From NCBI RefSeq assembly GCF_024666525.1, contig NZ_CP088294.1, positions 2,604,001-2,668,000 of the forward strand: a stretch of 64,000 nucleotides of DNA. The letters are read 5' to 3'. The stretch comes from Pseudomonas sp. J452. Its GTDB lineage: Bacteria; Pseudomonadota; Gammaproteobacteria; Pseudomonadales; Pseudomonadaceae. The notes under the pieces are model-generated. The model had not been told where the DNA came from. It ran no database searches and worked only from the letters and a program-made list of their open reading frames with translations. Position numbers and translations under genes: made by a program. This document shows positions 9,160 to 17,240 of the stretch, one piece after another (within the stretch, counting starts at the first letter, position 1; the number at the start of each line of letters is the position of its first letter).

Positions 9160-10071
9160 TTAGCGGCGAGAGGTCGGGAACTGCTGGTGCAGCTGCGCCA
9201 GCTCGGCATCCTTGGCTTCCCAGAGCTGGTTGACCCACTGCTGGAAGGCCAGGCGGTAGGTTTCATCCTGGTCGTAGTTCTGGCCGATGAACTCGGCCGG
9301 AATCTCCAACTCCTCGAAACGCACCACCACTTTCTGCAGCCTGCCGCACAGCAGGTCCCAGAAACCCGGGCTGCCGCCTGGGTAATGGATGGTCACGTTG
9401 ATGATCGAGTGCAGCTGCTCGCCCATGGCGTCCAGCACGAAGGCAATGCCGCCGGCCTTGGGCTTGAGCAGGTACTGGAAGGCCGAGCCCTGCTGGTCAT
9501 GCTTGGCCTGGGTGAAGCGGGTGCCTTCGAGGAAGTTGAATACCGACACCGGATTGCTCTTGTAGCGTGCGCAGGCCTTGCGCGTGGTGGCCAGGTCCTG
9601 GCCGAGCTTCTCCGGGTGCTTGGCCAGGTAGGCCTTGGAGTAGCGCTTCATGAAGGGGAACTCCAGCGCCCACCAGCACAGGCCGATCACCGGCACCCAG
9701 ATCAACTCCTGCTTGAGGAAGAACTTGAGCAGTGGCATGCGTCGGTTCAACTGGTACTGCAGCACCAGGATGTCGACCCAGCTCTGGTGGTTGCTGGTCA
9801 CCAGGTAGGAGTGCTGGGTGTCGAAGCTCTGCATACCGGCCACGTCCCACTGGGTACGACAGACCAGGTTCATCCAGAACTTGTTGACGCCGATCCAGAA
9901 CTCGGCGATGCCATGCATGACGAAGCGCAACCCGCGCTGGATGGCCGGCACCGGCAGGAGCAGCTTGAGCAGGGCCACGGCGAACAGTGGCCAGCAGCAG
10001 ATCAGGGTGTTCAGGGCCAGCGTCAGGCCGGCAAGCAGGCCACGTAGCGGGGCAGGCAGAAAGTGCAGCAT
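9160..10071 (-). CDS. PlsC-type 1-acyl-glycerol-3-phosphate acyltransferase family protein (YihG-like)
   Basis: Taking the start at MLHFLPAPLRG gives 303 residues, with AGGAGG 11 bases upstream; the frame stays open to 10152 but the extra residues look non-coding. An N-terminal hydrophobic segment (ALNTLICCWPLFAVALL) anchors it to the inner membrane. The acyltransferase motif is NHQSWVD, followed by an FLEGTRFT block, both typical of PlsC-like enzymes. It probably transfers acyl groups to a lysophospholipid or related acceptor. Its size and motif wording resemble E. coli YihG more than PlsC itself. Its position before pta matches PAO1 PA0834. Confidence 0.87.
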   Translation of the reverse strand: MLHFLPAPLRGLLAGLTLALNTLICCWPLFAVALLKLLLPVPAIQRGLRFVMHGIAEFWIGVNKFWMNLVCRTQWDVAGMQSFDTQHSYLVTSNHQSWVDILVLQYQLNRRMPLLKFFLKQELIWVPVIGLCWWALEFPFMKRYSKAYLAKHPEKLGQDLATTRKACARYKSNPVSVFNFLEGTRFTQAKHDQQGSAFQYLLKPKAGGIAFVLDAMGEQLHSIINVTIHYPGGSPGFWDLLCGRLQKVVVRFEELEIPAEFIGQNYDQDETYRLAFQQWVNQLWEAKDAELAQLHQQFPTSRR

Positions 10072-10310
10072 GGGGGCGTGAGCCTCCTGACAGTGGGGGC
10101 ATTCTGTGTGCCCCGGATCGGTCGGGTTACCTGCGGCAGTTCCTTTGCACAAGGCGGTCGGCTGCCAAGGTTAACGCTTGTACACTGACCGGCAAGCGCT
10201 AGGGCTGACTTGTGGGTCAGGCGGCCCGGCGCATTTCGCCGCATTCAGGCGGGGCGAATTCTAGCGCAAGCCTCTTGCCGGGCGGGTGAAACCGCGTTGC
10301 GGAGGTCCGC

Positions 10311-10375
10311 CGTAGCCCGGATGCAATCCGGGGAGTTCTCGGTGTGTGCTTGCCCCGGATTGCATCCGGGCTACG
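10311..10375. repeat. REP pair, CGTAGCCCGGATGCAATCC type
   Basis: Two inverted copies of the palindromic word CGTAGCCCGGATGCAATCC enclose about 20 bp. Single copies of the same word lie at 41532 and 56704, so this is a dispersed family. The rest of the 320 bp gap 10072-10391 should hold the acyltransferase promoter; I see no further gene in it. The pair sits just downstream of pta and could form a transcript-end hairpin. Confidence 0.88.
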
Positions 10376-10391
10376 TTGACGGTGGGCCTGA

Positions 10392-12482
10392 TTAGGCCTC
10401 CCTGGCCGCGGCCTGGATGGCGGTGAGGGCGATGGTGTAGACGATATCGTCGACCAGGGCGCCGCGCGACAGATCGTTCACCGGCTTGCGCAGGCCCTGC
10501 AGCATAGGCCCCACGCTGACGCAGTCGGCACTGCGCTGCACCGCCTTGTAGGTGGTGTTGCCGGTGTTCAGATCGGGGAAGATGAACACCGTGGCGCGCC
10601 CGGCTACCGGGCTGTTCGGTGCCTTCTGCAGGCCGACGCTGGCGATGGCGGCGGCGTCGTACTGCAGCGGCCCGTCGATCAGTAGTTGCGGATTCTGCTC
10701 GCGGGCCAGGCGGGTGGCTTCGCGGACTTTCTCCACCTCGGCGCCGCTGCCGGAGTCGCCGGTGGAGTAGCTAATCATCGCCACCCGCGCGGCGACACCG
10801 AAGGCTTCGGCGGAGGCGGCGCTCTGCAGGGCGATCTCGGCCAGTTCGGCCGCGTTCGGGTCGGGGTTTACCGCGCAGTCGCCATATACCAGTACCTGAT
10901 CCGGCAGCAGCATGAAGAACACCGAGGATACCAAGTTGTAGCCGGGCGCGGTCTTGATCAGCTGCAGTGCCGGGCGGATGGTGTTGGCGGTGGTGTGGAT
11001 GGCGCCGGAGACCAGGCCGTCGACCTCGTCCAGGGCCAGCATCATGGTGCCCATCACCACGGTGTCTTCCAGTTGGGCAGTGGCCATCGGCGCATTCAGG
11101 CCCTTGCCCTTGCGCAGTTCGACCATCGGCCCGACATAGCGCTCGCGGATCAGGTCCGGATCGAGGATTTCCAGCCCGGGCGGCAGCTCGATGCCCTGGG
11201 CCTTGGCCACCGCCTGTACCGCTTCCGGCTTGGCCAGCAGCACGCAGCGGGCGATGCCGCGTGCCTGGCAGATGGCCGCAGCCTGCACAGTGCGCGGCTC
11301 GCTGCCTTCAGGCAGGACGATGCGCTTGTTCGCTGCCTGGGCGCGGCGCATCAACTGGTAGCGGAACGCTGGCGGCGACATGCGCGCCTCGCGCGGGGTG
11401 CCGCAACGCTGGGTGAGCCAGTCATGGTCGATATGGCTGGCGACGAACTCGGTGACCTTCTCCGCGCGCTCGCGGTCGTCGATGGGGATTTCCTTGTTCA
11501 GCCGGTTGAGGTTGGTCGCCGTGTCGTAGGAGCCGGTGCTCACGCTGAGCACCGGCAGGCCGCTGGCCAGGGCGCCGCGGCACAGCTCCATGATCCGCGG
11601 GTCCGGGGCGAAGTCGCTGCACAGCAACAGGCCGGCCAGCGGTACGCCATTCATGGCGGCCAGGCTGGCGGCGAGGATGATGTCGTCGCGATCGCCAGGG
11701 GTTACCACCAGCACGCCGGGCGTGAGCAACTGCACGGTGTTGGGCAGGGCACGGGCGCACAGGACGATCTGCTGCACGCGGCGCTGTTCGTAGTCACCGG
11801 CACTGATGATGTGCGCGCCGAGCAGCTCGGCGACGTCACGGGTGCGCGCAGCGTTCAGTTCGTCCTGCCAGGGAATGCAGCCGAGCAGGCGGAACTGCTC
11901 GGTCTTCAACAGCGGAGAAAGCTCCTGCAGGCGCGCGGCGAAGTTCTCACCGCGCACCTTGTTGAGGATGGTGCCGAGCACTTTCGGCTCCTGTGGCCCG
12001 CCGAACAGTTGGGCCTGGATCTCGATGCGGTCGGACAGCTCGGTCATGGCCTGGGCCGAGTCGCCCTCCGGTGCCGAGACCAGGATGATCTCGGCATCCA
12101 GGCTCCTGGCCAGGTGCACGTTGACCCGCGCCGCGTAGCTGGCGTGGCGGGTCGGCACCATGCCCTCGACGATCAGCACGTCCATGCCCTCGCTGGCCTG
12201 CTGGTAGAGACTGATGATCTCCTCCAGCAGTTCATCCAGCTGGCCGTCGCCGAGCATGCGTTCGACGTGGGCCAGGTCGAGTGGTTTGGGCGGCTTCAGG
12301 CCGAGGGTGCGGGCGATCAGCTCGGTAGAGCGCTCCGGGCCTTCGTCGCCGGGATGAGGCTGGGCGATCGGTTTGAAGAAACCGACCTTCAGGCCGTCGC
12401 GCTCCAGGGCGCGGACCAGGCCGAGACTGATGGAGGTGAGGCCGACACCGAAGCCGGTGGGGGCGATGAAGAAGGTATGCAT
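10392..12482 (-). CDS. pta: Phosphate acetyltransferase, long form
   Basis: The 696-residue enzyme interconverts acetyl-CoA and acetyl-phosphate. It has the long architecture: an N-terminal P-loop-like domain (FFIAPTGFGVGLTSISLGLVRALE), a DRTGG-type middle domain and the catalytic PTA_PTB domain from about residue 370 (RIVLPEGSEPRT, YGDCAVNPDPNA, MISYSTGDSGSG). It lies 45 bp downstream of ackA on the same strand, giving a DUF3565-ackA-pta order. Together with AckA it makes ATP from acetyl-CoA, and acetyl-phosphate from this step can also phosphorylate response regulators. Confidence 0.97.
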   Translation of the reverse strand: MHTFFIAPTGFGVGLTSISLGLVRALERDGLKVGFFKPIAQPHPGDEGPERSTELIARTLGLKPPKPLDLAHVERMLGDGQLDELLEEIISLYQQASEGMDVLIVEGMVPTRHASYAARVNVHLARSLDAEIILVSAPEGDSAQAMTELSDRIEIQAQLFGGPQEPKVLGTILNKVRGENFAARLQELSPLLKTEQFRLLGCIPWQDELNAARTRDVAELLGAHIISAGDYEQRRVQQIVLCARALPNTVQLLTPGVLVVTPGDRDDIILAASLAAMNGVPLAGLLLCSDFAPDPRIMELCRGALASGLPVLSVSTGSYDTATNLNRLNKEIPIDDRERAEKVTEFVASHIDHDWLTQRCGTPREARMSPPAFRYQLMRRAQAANKRIVLPEGSEPRTVQAAAICQARGIARCVLLAKPEAVQAVAKAQGIELPPGLEILDPDLIRERYVGPMVELRKGKGLNAPMATAQLEDTVVMGTMMLALDEVDGLVSGAIHTTANTIRPALQLIKTAPGYNLVSSVFFMLLPDQVLVYGDCAVNPDPNAAELAEIALQSAASAEAFGVAARVAMISYSTGDSGSGAEVEKVREATRLAREQNPQLLIDGPLQYDAAAIASVGLQKAPNSPVAGRATVFIFPDLNTGNTTYKAVQRSADCVSVGPMLQGLRKPVNDLSRGALVDDIVYTIALTAIQAAAREA

Positions 12483-12527
12483 GGGGTCTCCCGTAACAGC
12501 GAGCTCTGCTCGCGAAGCGCTTGCCGC

Positions 12528-13712
12528 TCAGCCGAGCAGGTTCAGGGTGTCGAGGGCGATCTGCCGCTCCTCGTTGGTCGGCACCACCAGCACGCGCGGG
12601 CTTCCCGGACTGTGGATCGGCCCGGCGGCGCCGCGGATGCAGGCGGCGTTAGCCGTTTCATCGAGGGCGAGATTGAACAGCTTGAGGTGCGCCAGCGTCT
12701 TGCTGCGGATCAACGGCGAGTTCTCGCCGATGCCGCCGGTGAAGATCAGCCCGTCCAGCTGCGGCAGGGCGCAGCTCATGGCGGCCAGGGACTTGGCCAG
12801 GCGGTAGCAGAACACCTCGATGGCCAGCGTAGCGCCGACATGCCCCTGGGCACGCGCCTGCTCCAGGCTGCGCATGTCGTTGGATAGGCCGGATAGGCCG
12901 AGCAGGCCGCTTTCCTTGTTCAGCAGACTGTCGATGCGTTCCAGGCTCCAGCCCAGGGTGCGCGCCAGATGGCCGTGCAGGTTGGGGTCGACGTCGCCAC
13001 TGCGGGTGCCCATTACCAGGCCTTCCAGTGGGGTCAGGCCCATGCTGGTGTCGCGGCTCTGGCCATTGACGATGGCGCAGGTCGAACAGCCATTGCCCAG
13101 GTGCGCCGACAACCAGCTGCTGTCGGCAAAGGCCAGGCCACTCATTTCGGCCGCGCGCTGGCTGACGAAACGGTGGCTGGTGCCGTGGAAACCATAACGG
13201 CGCACGCCATGCTCGCGATACAGCGCCTCCGGTACGGCGTAGCGGAAGGCGTGTTCGGGCAGGCTCTGGTGGAAGGCGGTGTCGAATACCGCGACCTGCG
13301 GCAGCTCGGGGAACAGCTTGAGCGCAGCCTCGATACCCAGCAGGTTGGCCGGGTTGTGCAGAGGTGCCAGCGGCGCGGTGGCGCGGATCGCCAGCAGGCT
13401 GAGCGGGTCGATCAGACAGGCGCTGGTGAACTGCTCGCCGCCATGCACCACGCGATGGCCGATGCCATGCAGCTGACCGCCAGCGGCACTCTGTACCAGT
13501 GGCAGCAGTTGGGCGAGGGCGGCGCGGTGGTCGCCACCCTGCAGCAGCAGGCTGTCCTTGCTGCCGGCATGCTGCCAGTGCAGCACCGCTTCCGGGCTGG
13601 CCAGGCGTTCAGCCAGGCCGCTGAGGATGAAGTCGGGTTGGGCCTGGTTGACCAAGGCGAACTTGATCGACGAACTGCCGCAGTTGATCACCAGAATATT
13701 GCGTGCCGGCAT
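12528..13712 (-). CDS. ackA: Acetate kinase
   Basis: This 394-residue ASKHA-fold kinase converts acetyl-phosphate and ADP to acetate and ATP. The phosphate-1 motif NCGSSSIKF is at the N-terminus. Substrate and ATP regions [37 protein letters not shown] and [13 protein letters not shown] are all present, and the length is normal for the family. The DUF3565 gene ends 2 bp upstream and pta begins 45 bp downstream, so the three genes are likely one operon. Confidence 0.97.
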   Translation of the reverse strand: MPARNILVINCGSSSIKFALVNQAQPDFILSGLAERLASPEAVLHWQHAGSKDSLLLQGGDHRAALAQLLPLVQSAAGGQLHGIGHRVVHGGEQFTSACLIDPLSLLAIRATAPLAPLHNPANLLGIEAALKLFPELPQVAVFDTAFHQSLPEHAFRYAVPEALYREHGVRRYGFHGTSHRFVSQRAAEMSGLAFADSSWLSAHLGNGCSTCAIVNGQSRDTSMGLTPLEGLVMGTRSGDVDPNLHGHLARTLGWSLERIDSLLNKESGLLGLSGLSNDMRSLEQARAQGHVGATLAIEVFCYRLAKSLAAMSCALPQLDGLIFTGGIGENSPLIRSKTLAHLKLFNLALDETANAACIRGAAGPIHSPGSPRVLVVPTNEERQIALDTLNLLG

Positions 13713-13714
13713 GC

Positions 13715-14038
13715 TTATTCCTTATCCGTTGTCGGCGCCTTGTAGGCTCTACCTTCCAGCTCGGCCTGGCACCAGCCGCAGGCGAACGGCTGGCCGATGC
13801 GTTGCTGGCGCTGCTGGGCATCGATCACCCAGTCACGCTTCTGCCAGGGCGGCTGGTGGCGCAGGTGCTGAGTATGGCCGCAGGACAGTTCTGCCACCCA
13901 GTGGCCTTCCTCGTCCTGGTGGAAGCCCAGCAGTTGGCTGGGTGGTGCGCTCCGTCCGTCCGGCTTCTGGTCGCATTCGACCGAGCCGACAGGTAAACTC
14001 GCGCGTTCTTCAATCTTTTGCAAAAGGTCCCACCTCAT
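13715..14038 (-). CDS. DUF3565 protein, probable zinc-binding
   Basis: A 107-residue product is predicted if the ATG at 14036-14038 is used; a TTG at 14021-14023 preceded by AGGTGG is a credible alternative. The conserved part reads [26 protein letters not shown] with a later CGWC, so a CxH and CxxC set could bind zinc. This is the DUF3565 (PF12088) pattern as I know it; no function is established. The stop lies 2 bp before ackA, making it the first gene of the acetate operon. With the ATG start, its start codon overlaps that of slyD on the other strand. Confidence 0.8.
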   Translation of the reverse strand: MRWDLLQKIEERASLPVGSVECDQKPDGRSAPPSQLLGFHQDEEGHWVAELSCGHTQHLRHQPPWQKRDWVIDAQQRQQRIGQPFACGWCQAELEGRAYKAPTTDKE

Positions 14039-14522
14039 GCTGATCGCCACTAACAAGGCAGTCTCCATCGACTATACCCTGACCAACGATGCCGGTGAGG
14101 TGATCGACAGCTCCGCCGGTGGCGCGCCGCTGGCGTACCTGCACGGTGCCGGCAACATCATCATCGGCCTGGAAAAGGCCCTCGAAGGCAAGCAGGCCGG
14201 CGACGAGCTGAAAGTGGCCATCGAGCCGGTGGATGCCTACGGCGAATACAGCGCCGAGCTGGTGGCTACCCTCAACCGCAGCATGTTCGAAGGTGTCGAC
14301 GAGTTGGAAGTGGGCATGCAGTTCCACGCCTCCGGCCCGGACGGCGGCATGCAGATCGTCACCATCCGTGACCTCGACGGCGACGACGTGATCGTCGACG
14401 GCAACCACCCGCTGGCCGGCCAGCGCCTGCACTTCCAGGTCAAAGTGGTTAGCGTTCGCGAGGCCCTGGCCGAAGAGCTGGCCCACGGTCATATCCACGG
14501 CGAAGGTGGTCATCACCACTAA
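14037..14522 (+). CDS. slyD: FKBP-type peptidyl-prolyl isomerase SlyD
   Basis: The 161-residue protein has the SlyD layout: an FKBP domain split by an insert-in-flap chaperone domain, with SSAGGAPLAYLHGAGNIIIGLEKAL at the fold's centre. The tail ends HGHIHGEGGHHH, a metal-binding histidine-rich end shorter than in E. coli SlyD. It folds proline-containing chains and may carry nickel. It is monocistronic and divergent from the DUF3565-ackA-pta unit. A terminator lies about 140 bp after the stop, beyond a small palindromic repeat. Confidence 0.95.
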   Translation: MLIATNKAVSIDYTLTNDAGEVIDSSAGGAPLAYLHGAGNIIIGLEKALEGKQAGDELKVAIEPVDAYGEYSAELVATLNRSMFEGVDELEVGMQFHASGPDGGMQIVTIRDLDGDDVIVDGNHPLAGQRLHFQVKVVSVREALAEELAHGHIHGEGGHHH

Positions 14523-14525
14523 GAA

Positions 14526-14571
14526 CTGTTCACGATCTGCAGCTCTCTCTGATCCGCAAGATCGTGTTTCA
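14526..14571. repeat. Short palindromic repeat related to the 140-190 bp element
   Basis: CACGATCT at 14531-14538 and AGATCGTG at 14559-14566 form an inverted repeat. The left part, CTGTTCACGATCT, equals the end of the larger elements at 19734 and 25823. It looks like the two ends of that element without its middle. Confidence 0.6.
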
Positions 14572-14658
14572 GCTCTTATTGGCAGCCTGATTGATGACCC
14601 TGCAAAACGACTTATGGTCGTTCCAACGCGGGTCGCGGCTGCTACGCTGAGTGAACGG

Positions 14659-14685
14659 AAAAGGCGCCCGCGGGCGCCTTTTTTG
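14659..14685 (+). terminator. Rho-independent terminator after slyD
   Basis: A perfect 20 bp palindrome, AAGGCGCCCG and its complement at 14661-14680, is followed by TTTTTT. It closes the slyD transcript before the glutathione peroxidase gene. Confidence 0.88.
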
Positions 14686-14725
14686 TCCTCTGCGCAGAAT
14701 CTCTTGCATTCTCAAGGAGTTATTC

Positions 14726-15208
14726 ATGAGTGCCTTTCACGACCTCAATCTGCGTGCGCTGGATGGCCAGGATCTGCCCCTCGCGCCCTATAAAGGCCAA
14801 CTGGTACTGGTGGTCAATGTCGCCTCCAAGTGTGGCCTGACCCCGCAGTACGCCGCCCTGGAAACCCTCTACCAGCAGTACCGTGAGCGCGGTTTCACCG
14901 TGCTGGGCCTGCCGTGCAACCAGTTCGCCGGCCAGGAGCCGGGCACTGAAGAGGAAATTCGCGAGTTCTGCAGCCTCAACTATGGGGTGACCTTTCCATT
15001 GGGCAGCAAGCTGGACGTCAACGGCCCCGGCCGTCATCCGTTGTACCGCCTGCTGGCGGGCGAGGGTGCCGAGTTCCCCGGCGACATCACCTGGAATTTC
15101 GAGAAGTTCCTGGTCGGCCGCGATGGCCGCGTGCTGGCGCGTTTCTCCCCGCGCACCACACCGGATGATCCGGCGCTGATGCAGGCCATCGAGAAAGCGC
15201 TCGGTTGA
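14726..15208 (+). CDS. Glutathione peroxidase family protein (BtuE-like)
   Basis: The 160-residue product starts at MSAFHDLNL, with AAGGAG just upstream of the ATG. The peroxidatic cysteine is C36 in NVASKCGLTPQY, where animal enzymes carry selenocysteine. The conserved Gln and Trp are in LPCNQFAGQEPG and ITWNFEKFLV. The family reduces hydrogen peroxide and organic hydroperoxides, and bacterial members often use thioredoxin rather than glutathione. It corresponds in place to PAO1 PA0838. Confidence 0.93.
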   Translation: MSAFHDLNLRALDGQDLPLAPYKGQLVLVVNVASKCGLTPQYAALETLYQQYRERGFTVLGLPCNQFAGQEPGTEEEIREFCSLNYGVTFPLGSKLDVNGPGRHPLYRLLAGEGAEFPGDITWNFEKFLVGRDGRVLARFSPRTTPDDPALMQAIEKALG

Positions 15209-15330
15209 TCGTCCTGGCGCATGTGCCCAATAGCGGGCAAATGCGCCAATGCTCCGGCTGTTTCCCCCGTATGGCTTGTCGAGCGGATCGTCGCCCTGCT
15301 TAATCGGCTGACTTGCCGAGGAGCTGCGCG

Positions 15331-16068
15331 ATGACCAGTTTTCCCCATGACGAAACCGTGGCCCATGCCTCTCCGGCGGCCCTGCGCGCGCTGATCGAAA
15401 GCCGCCGCGCGGTGCGTCGCTTCACCGACGAGGCGGTGCCGGAGGCGGTGATCCGCGACTGCCTGGAGCTGGCCGTGCTCGCGCCCAACTCCTGCAACCT
15501 GCAGCCCTGGAGCTTCCAGGTGATTCGTGATCCGGCGCTACTGGCGCGCCTGCACCCGGTGTGCATGAGCCAGAACGCGGCCAAGGCGCCGCTGATCATC
15601 GCCGTGTTGGCGCGCCCGGATACCTGGCGCCAGGCCTGCCAGAACATCGTCGACTACTGGCCCGAAGCCGAGGTGCCGGCGCGCATCCGCAGCTTCTACG
15701 CCAAGACTGCGCCGTTCCAGTACAACCAGGGCCCGCTGGGCCTGTTCGGCCTGTGCAAGCGCCAGCTGGTGCGCCTGGCCGCGCTACGCAAGCCGCTGAT
15801 GCGCACGCCCAACAGCCGGGCGCAGATGCGCATCTGGGCGGTCAAGTCGACGGCCCTGGCCGCCGAGAACCTGATGCTGGCCTTCCAGAGCCACGGCTAC
15901 GCCACCTGCCCGATGGAGGGCTTCGACGAGGTGCGCCTGCGCAAGGTGCTGGACATCCCGCGCCAGGCGTTGCCGATCATGCTGCTGGCCGTGGGCCGCC
16001 AGGGCGAGAAGGGCGTGTACAACCCGCGCCTGCGCTTTCCCTTGGAACAACACGTCACCTGGCTGTAA
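15331..16068 (+). CDS. Nitroreductase-family flavoprotein
   Basis: This 245-residue protein starts at MTSFPHDETV with GAGGAG 7 bases upstream. The FMN-binding signature is IESRRAVRRFTDEAVPE, followed by LAVLAPNSCNLQPWSF and, near the C-terminus, CPMEGFDEVRLRKVL. Family members transfer hydride from NAD(P)H through FMN to nitroaromatics, quinones or flavins. The physiological substrate is unknown. It stands alone between the peroxidase and a repeat-rich gap; I do not recall it between PA0838 and PA0839 in PAO1, so it may be a lineage-specific insertion. Confidence 0.87.
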   Translation: MTSFPHDETVAHASPAALRALIESRRAVRRFTDEAVPEAVIRDCLELAVLAPNSCNLQPWSFQVIRDPALLARLHPVCMSQNAAKAPLIIAVLARPDTWRQACQNIVDYWPEAEVPARIRSFYAKTAPFQYNQGPLGLFGLCKRQLVRLAALRKPLMRTPNSRAQMRIWAVKSTALAAENLMLAFQSHGYATCPMEGFDEVRLRKVLDIPRQALPIMLLAVGRQGEKGVYNPRLRFPLEQHVTWL

Positions 16069-16069
16069 G

Positions 16070-16209
16070 AATCTATTTAGGATCTTTTGATCGTCGGCCA
16101 TGCTGCGTTGAAATGGGGACTCGGACTGCTCATTTACACTTCGTAAACTCCGCGTCCTCGTCCCCATTTCGCCTTGCCTGGCTCTAGCTCAAAAAATCCT
16201 AAACAGATT
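16070..16209. repeat. Dispersed palindromic element, copy A
   Basis: The 140 bp element has inverted ends (AATCTATTTAGGATC and GATCCTAAACAGATT-like). Inside it holds GCTCATTTACACTTCGTAAA, a near-palindrome shared with copies B (19734) and C (25638), and GCCTTG-CTGGCTCTA near one end. No coding sequence is credible inside. Most of the 500 bp gap 16069-16577 is this element plus two REP pairs. Confidence 0.8.
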
Positions 16210-16255
16210 CTGCGCGCGTTCGCTTCTGCTGCTTAATCACCGAAAACAATAGTTG

Positions 16256-16310
16256 CGTAGGGCGGGTGAAACCCGCGTTGAGGTTTTTCGCGGGTTTCAC
16301 CCGCCCTACG
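16256..16310. repeat. REP pair, CGTAGGGCGGGTGAAACC type
   Basis: Two inverted 22 bp copies of CGTAGGGCGGGTGAAACC plus four more bases enclose 11 bp. The same unit recurs at 51936-51990. Confidence 0.88.
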
Positions 16311-16374
16311 TCGGTGGCTGGCCAAAGCCTGCCTGCAGCACGCTGGGTAGATACTGGTATTCAGCACAAGCTTT

Positions 16375-16442
16375 TGTAGGAGCCAGCTTGCTGGCGATCA
16401 GCGGGACGCTGTCTGCGTATCGCCAGCAAGCTGGCTCCTACA
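16375..16442. repeat. REP pair, TGTAGGAGCCAGCTTGCTGG type
   Basis: Inverted copies of TGTAGGAGCCAGCTTGCTGG enclose about 20 bp. Other copies are at 36448 and 63821, and a diverged form is at 54966. Confidence 0.9.
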
Positions 16443-16561
16443 GGATCAGGCCGGGTGGATAACGTTCTGCCTATCCACCCGCTTCCCCCCGACCGTCGCG
16501 GCGATCAGCACCCTGCCGGCTTCTGGGGCTAAATCACCAAAATCAATAGTGCTGGGCGGAG

Positions 16562-16575
16562 CGAGACGACCGGTC
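16562..16575. promoter_or_regulatory. Probable TetR operator, copy 1
   Basis: The 14-base word CGAGACGACCGGTC recurs exactly at 17203 in front of the flavin oxidoreductase gene. It contains the palindrome GACCGGTC. It lies directly upstream of the TetR-type gene, as expected for autoregulation. Confidence 0.65.
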
Positions 16576-16589
16576 ATATGCTCGCCGCC

Positions 16590-17183
16590 ATGAACACCAG
16601 CATTCGATTCGACAAGCGTGACCTGATCCTGGCCAAGGGCTCGGCGGTGATGACCCGCCGCGGCTACCACGGCACCGGGGTGCAGGAAATCGTCCAGGCG
16701 GCGGGCATCCCCAAGGGTTCCTTCTACCACTACTTCGCGAGCAAGGAAGACTTCGCCCTGCAGGCCCTGGAGTTCGTCTACCAGCCGCGCCTGCAGCGCT
16801 ATGCCGAAGCCTTGGGCAATCCCGAGCTGAGCCCGCGAGCGCGCATCCTGGCCTACTACCGCGAGCTGCAGGCGCACTTTCTGCGCCAGGAAAAGGCCGA
16901 ATACCACTGCTTCATCGGCAGCCTGAGTTTCGAGATGAGCGAGCTGCTGCCGGCCATCGGTGCACAGGTCGAAGCGATTCAGCAGGCCTCGGTGGACACC
17001 CTTCAGAGCTGCCTGGAACAGGCCCGCCAGGCCGGCGAGCTGCATGCCGAGGAAGACTGCGCCAACCTCGCCAGCTTTATCGCCAACGCCTGGCAGGGTG
17101 TGCTGGCACGCCTCAAAGTCGGTCGCAGCACGCAAGCCCTGGATGCCTTTATCACCCGTCTGGAGCTGCTGCTGCAGCCCTGA
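16590..17183 (+). CDS. TetR-family repressor (NemR-like)
   Basis: The 197-residue product starts at MNTSIRFDKRD; an in-frame ATG 12 bases upstream (16578) is possible but neither has a clear ribosome site. The N-terminal helix-turn-helix reads GTGVQEIVQAAGIPKGSFYHYFASKEDF, the TetR hallmark. The rest is an all-helical ligand domain with one cysteine in the region EYHCFIGSLSF that could sense electrophiles as in NemR. It lies upstream of an old-yellow-enzyme gene and shares an operator-like word with it, so repression relieved by reactive electrophiles is likely. It matches PAO1 PA0839 by place. Confidence 0.87.
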   Translation: MNTSIRFDKRDLILAKGSAVMTRRGYHGTGVQEIVQAAGIPKGSFYHYFASKEDFALQALEFVYQPRLQRYAEALGNPELSPRARILAYYRELQAHFLRQEKAEYHCFIGSLSFEMSELLPAIGAQVEAIQQASVDTLQSCLEQARQAGELHAEEDCANLASFIANAWQGVLARLKVGRSTQALDAFITRLELLLQP

Positions 17184-17202
17184 TTTTTTATAGCCCGATT
17201 AA

Positions 17203-17226
17203 CGAGACGACCGGTCGACCGACCGG
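17203..17226. promoter_or_regulatory. Probable TetR operator, copy 2
   Basis: CGAGACGACCGGTC is repeated here and runs on into GACCGACCGGC, giving overlapping GACCGGTC and GGTCGACC palindromes. It sits 15 bp before the oxidoreductase start codon. Confidence 0.7.
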
Positions 17227-17240
17227 CTTGAGGAGTCCCC

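Noticed and set aside
10686..12887. A 733-codon open frame opposite pta and the end of ackA
   Set aside because: Antisense shadow of two certain genes, with biased composition and no family features.
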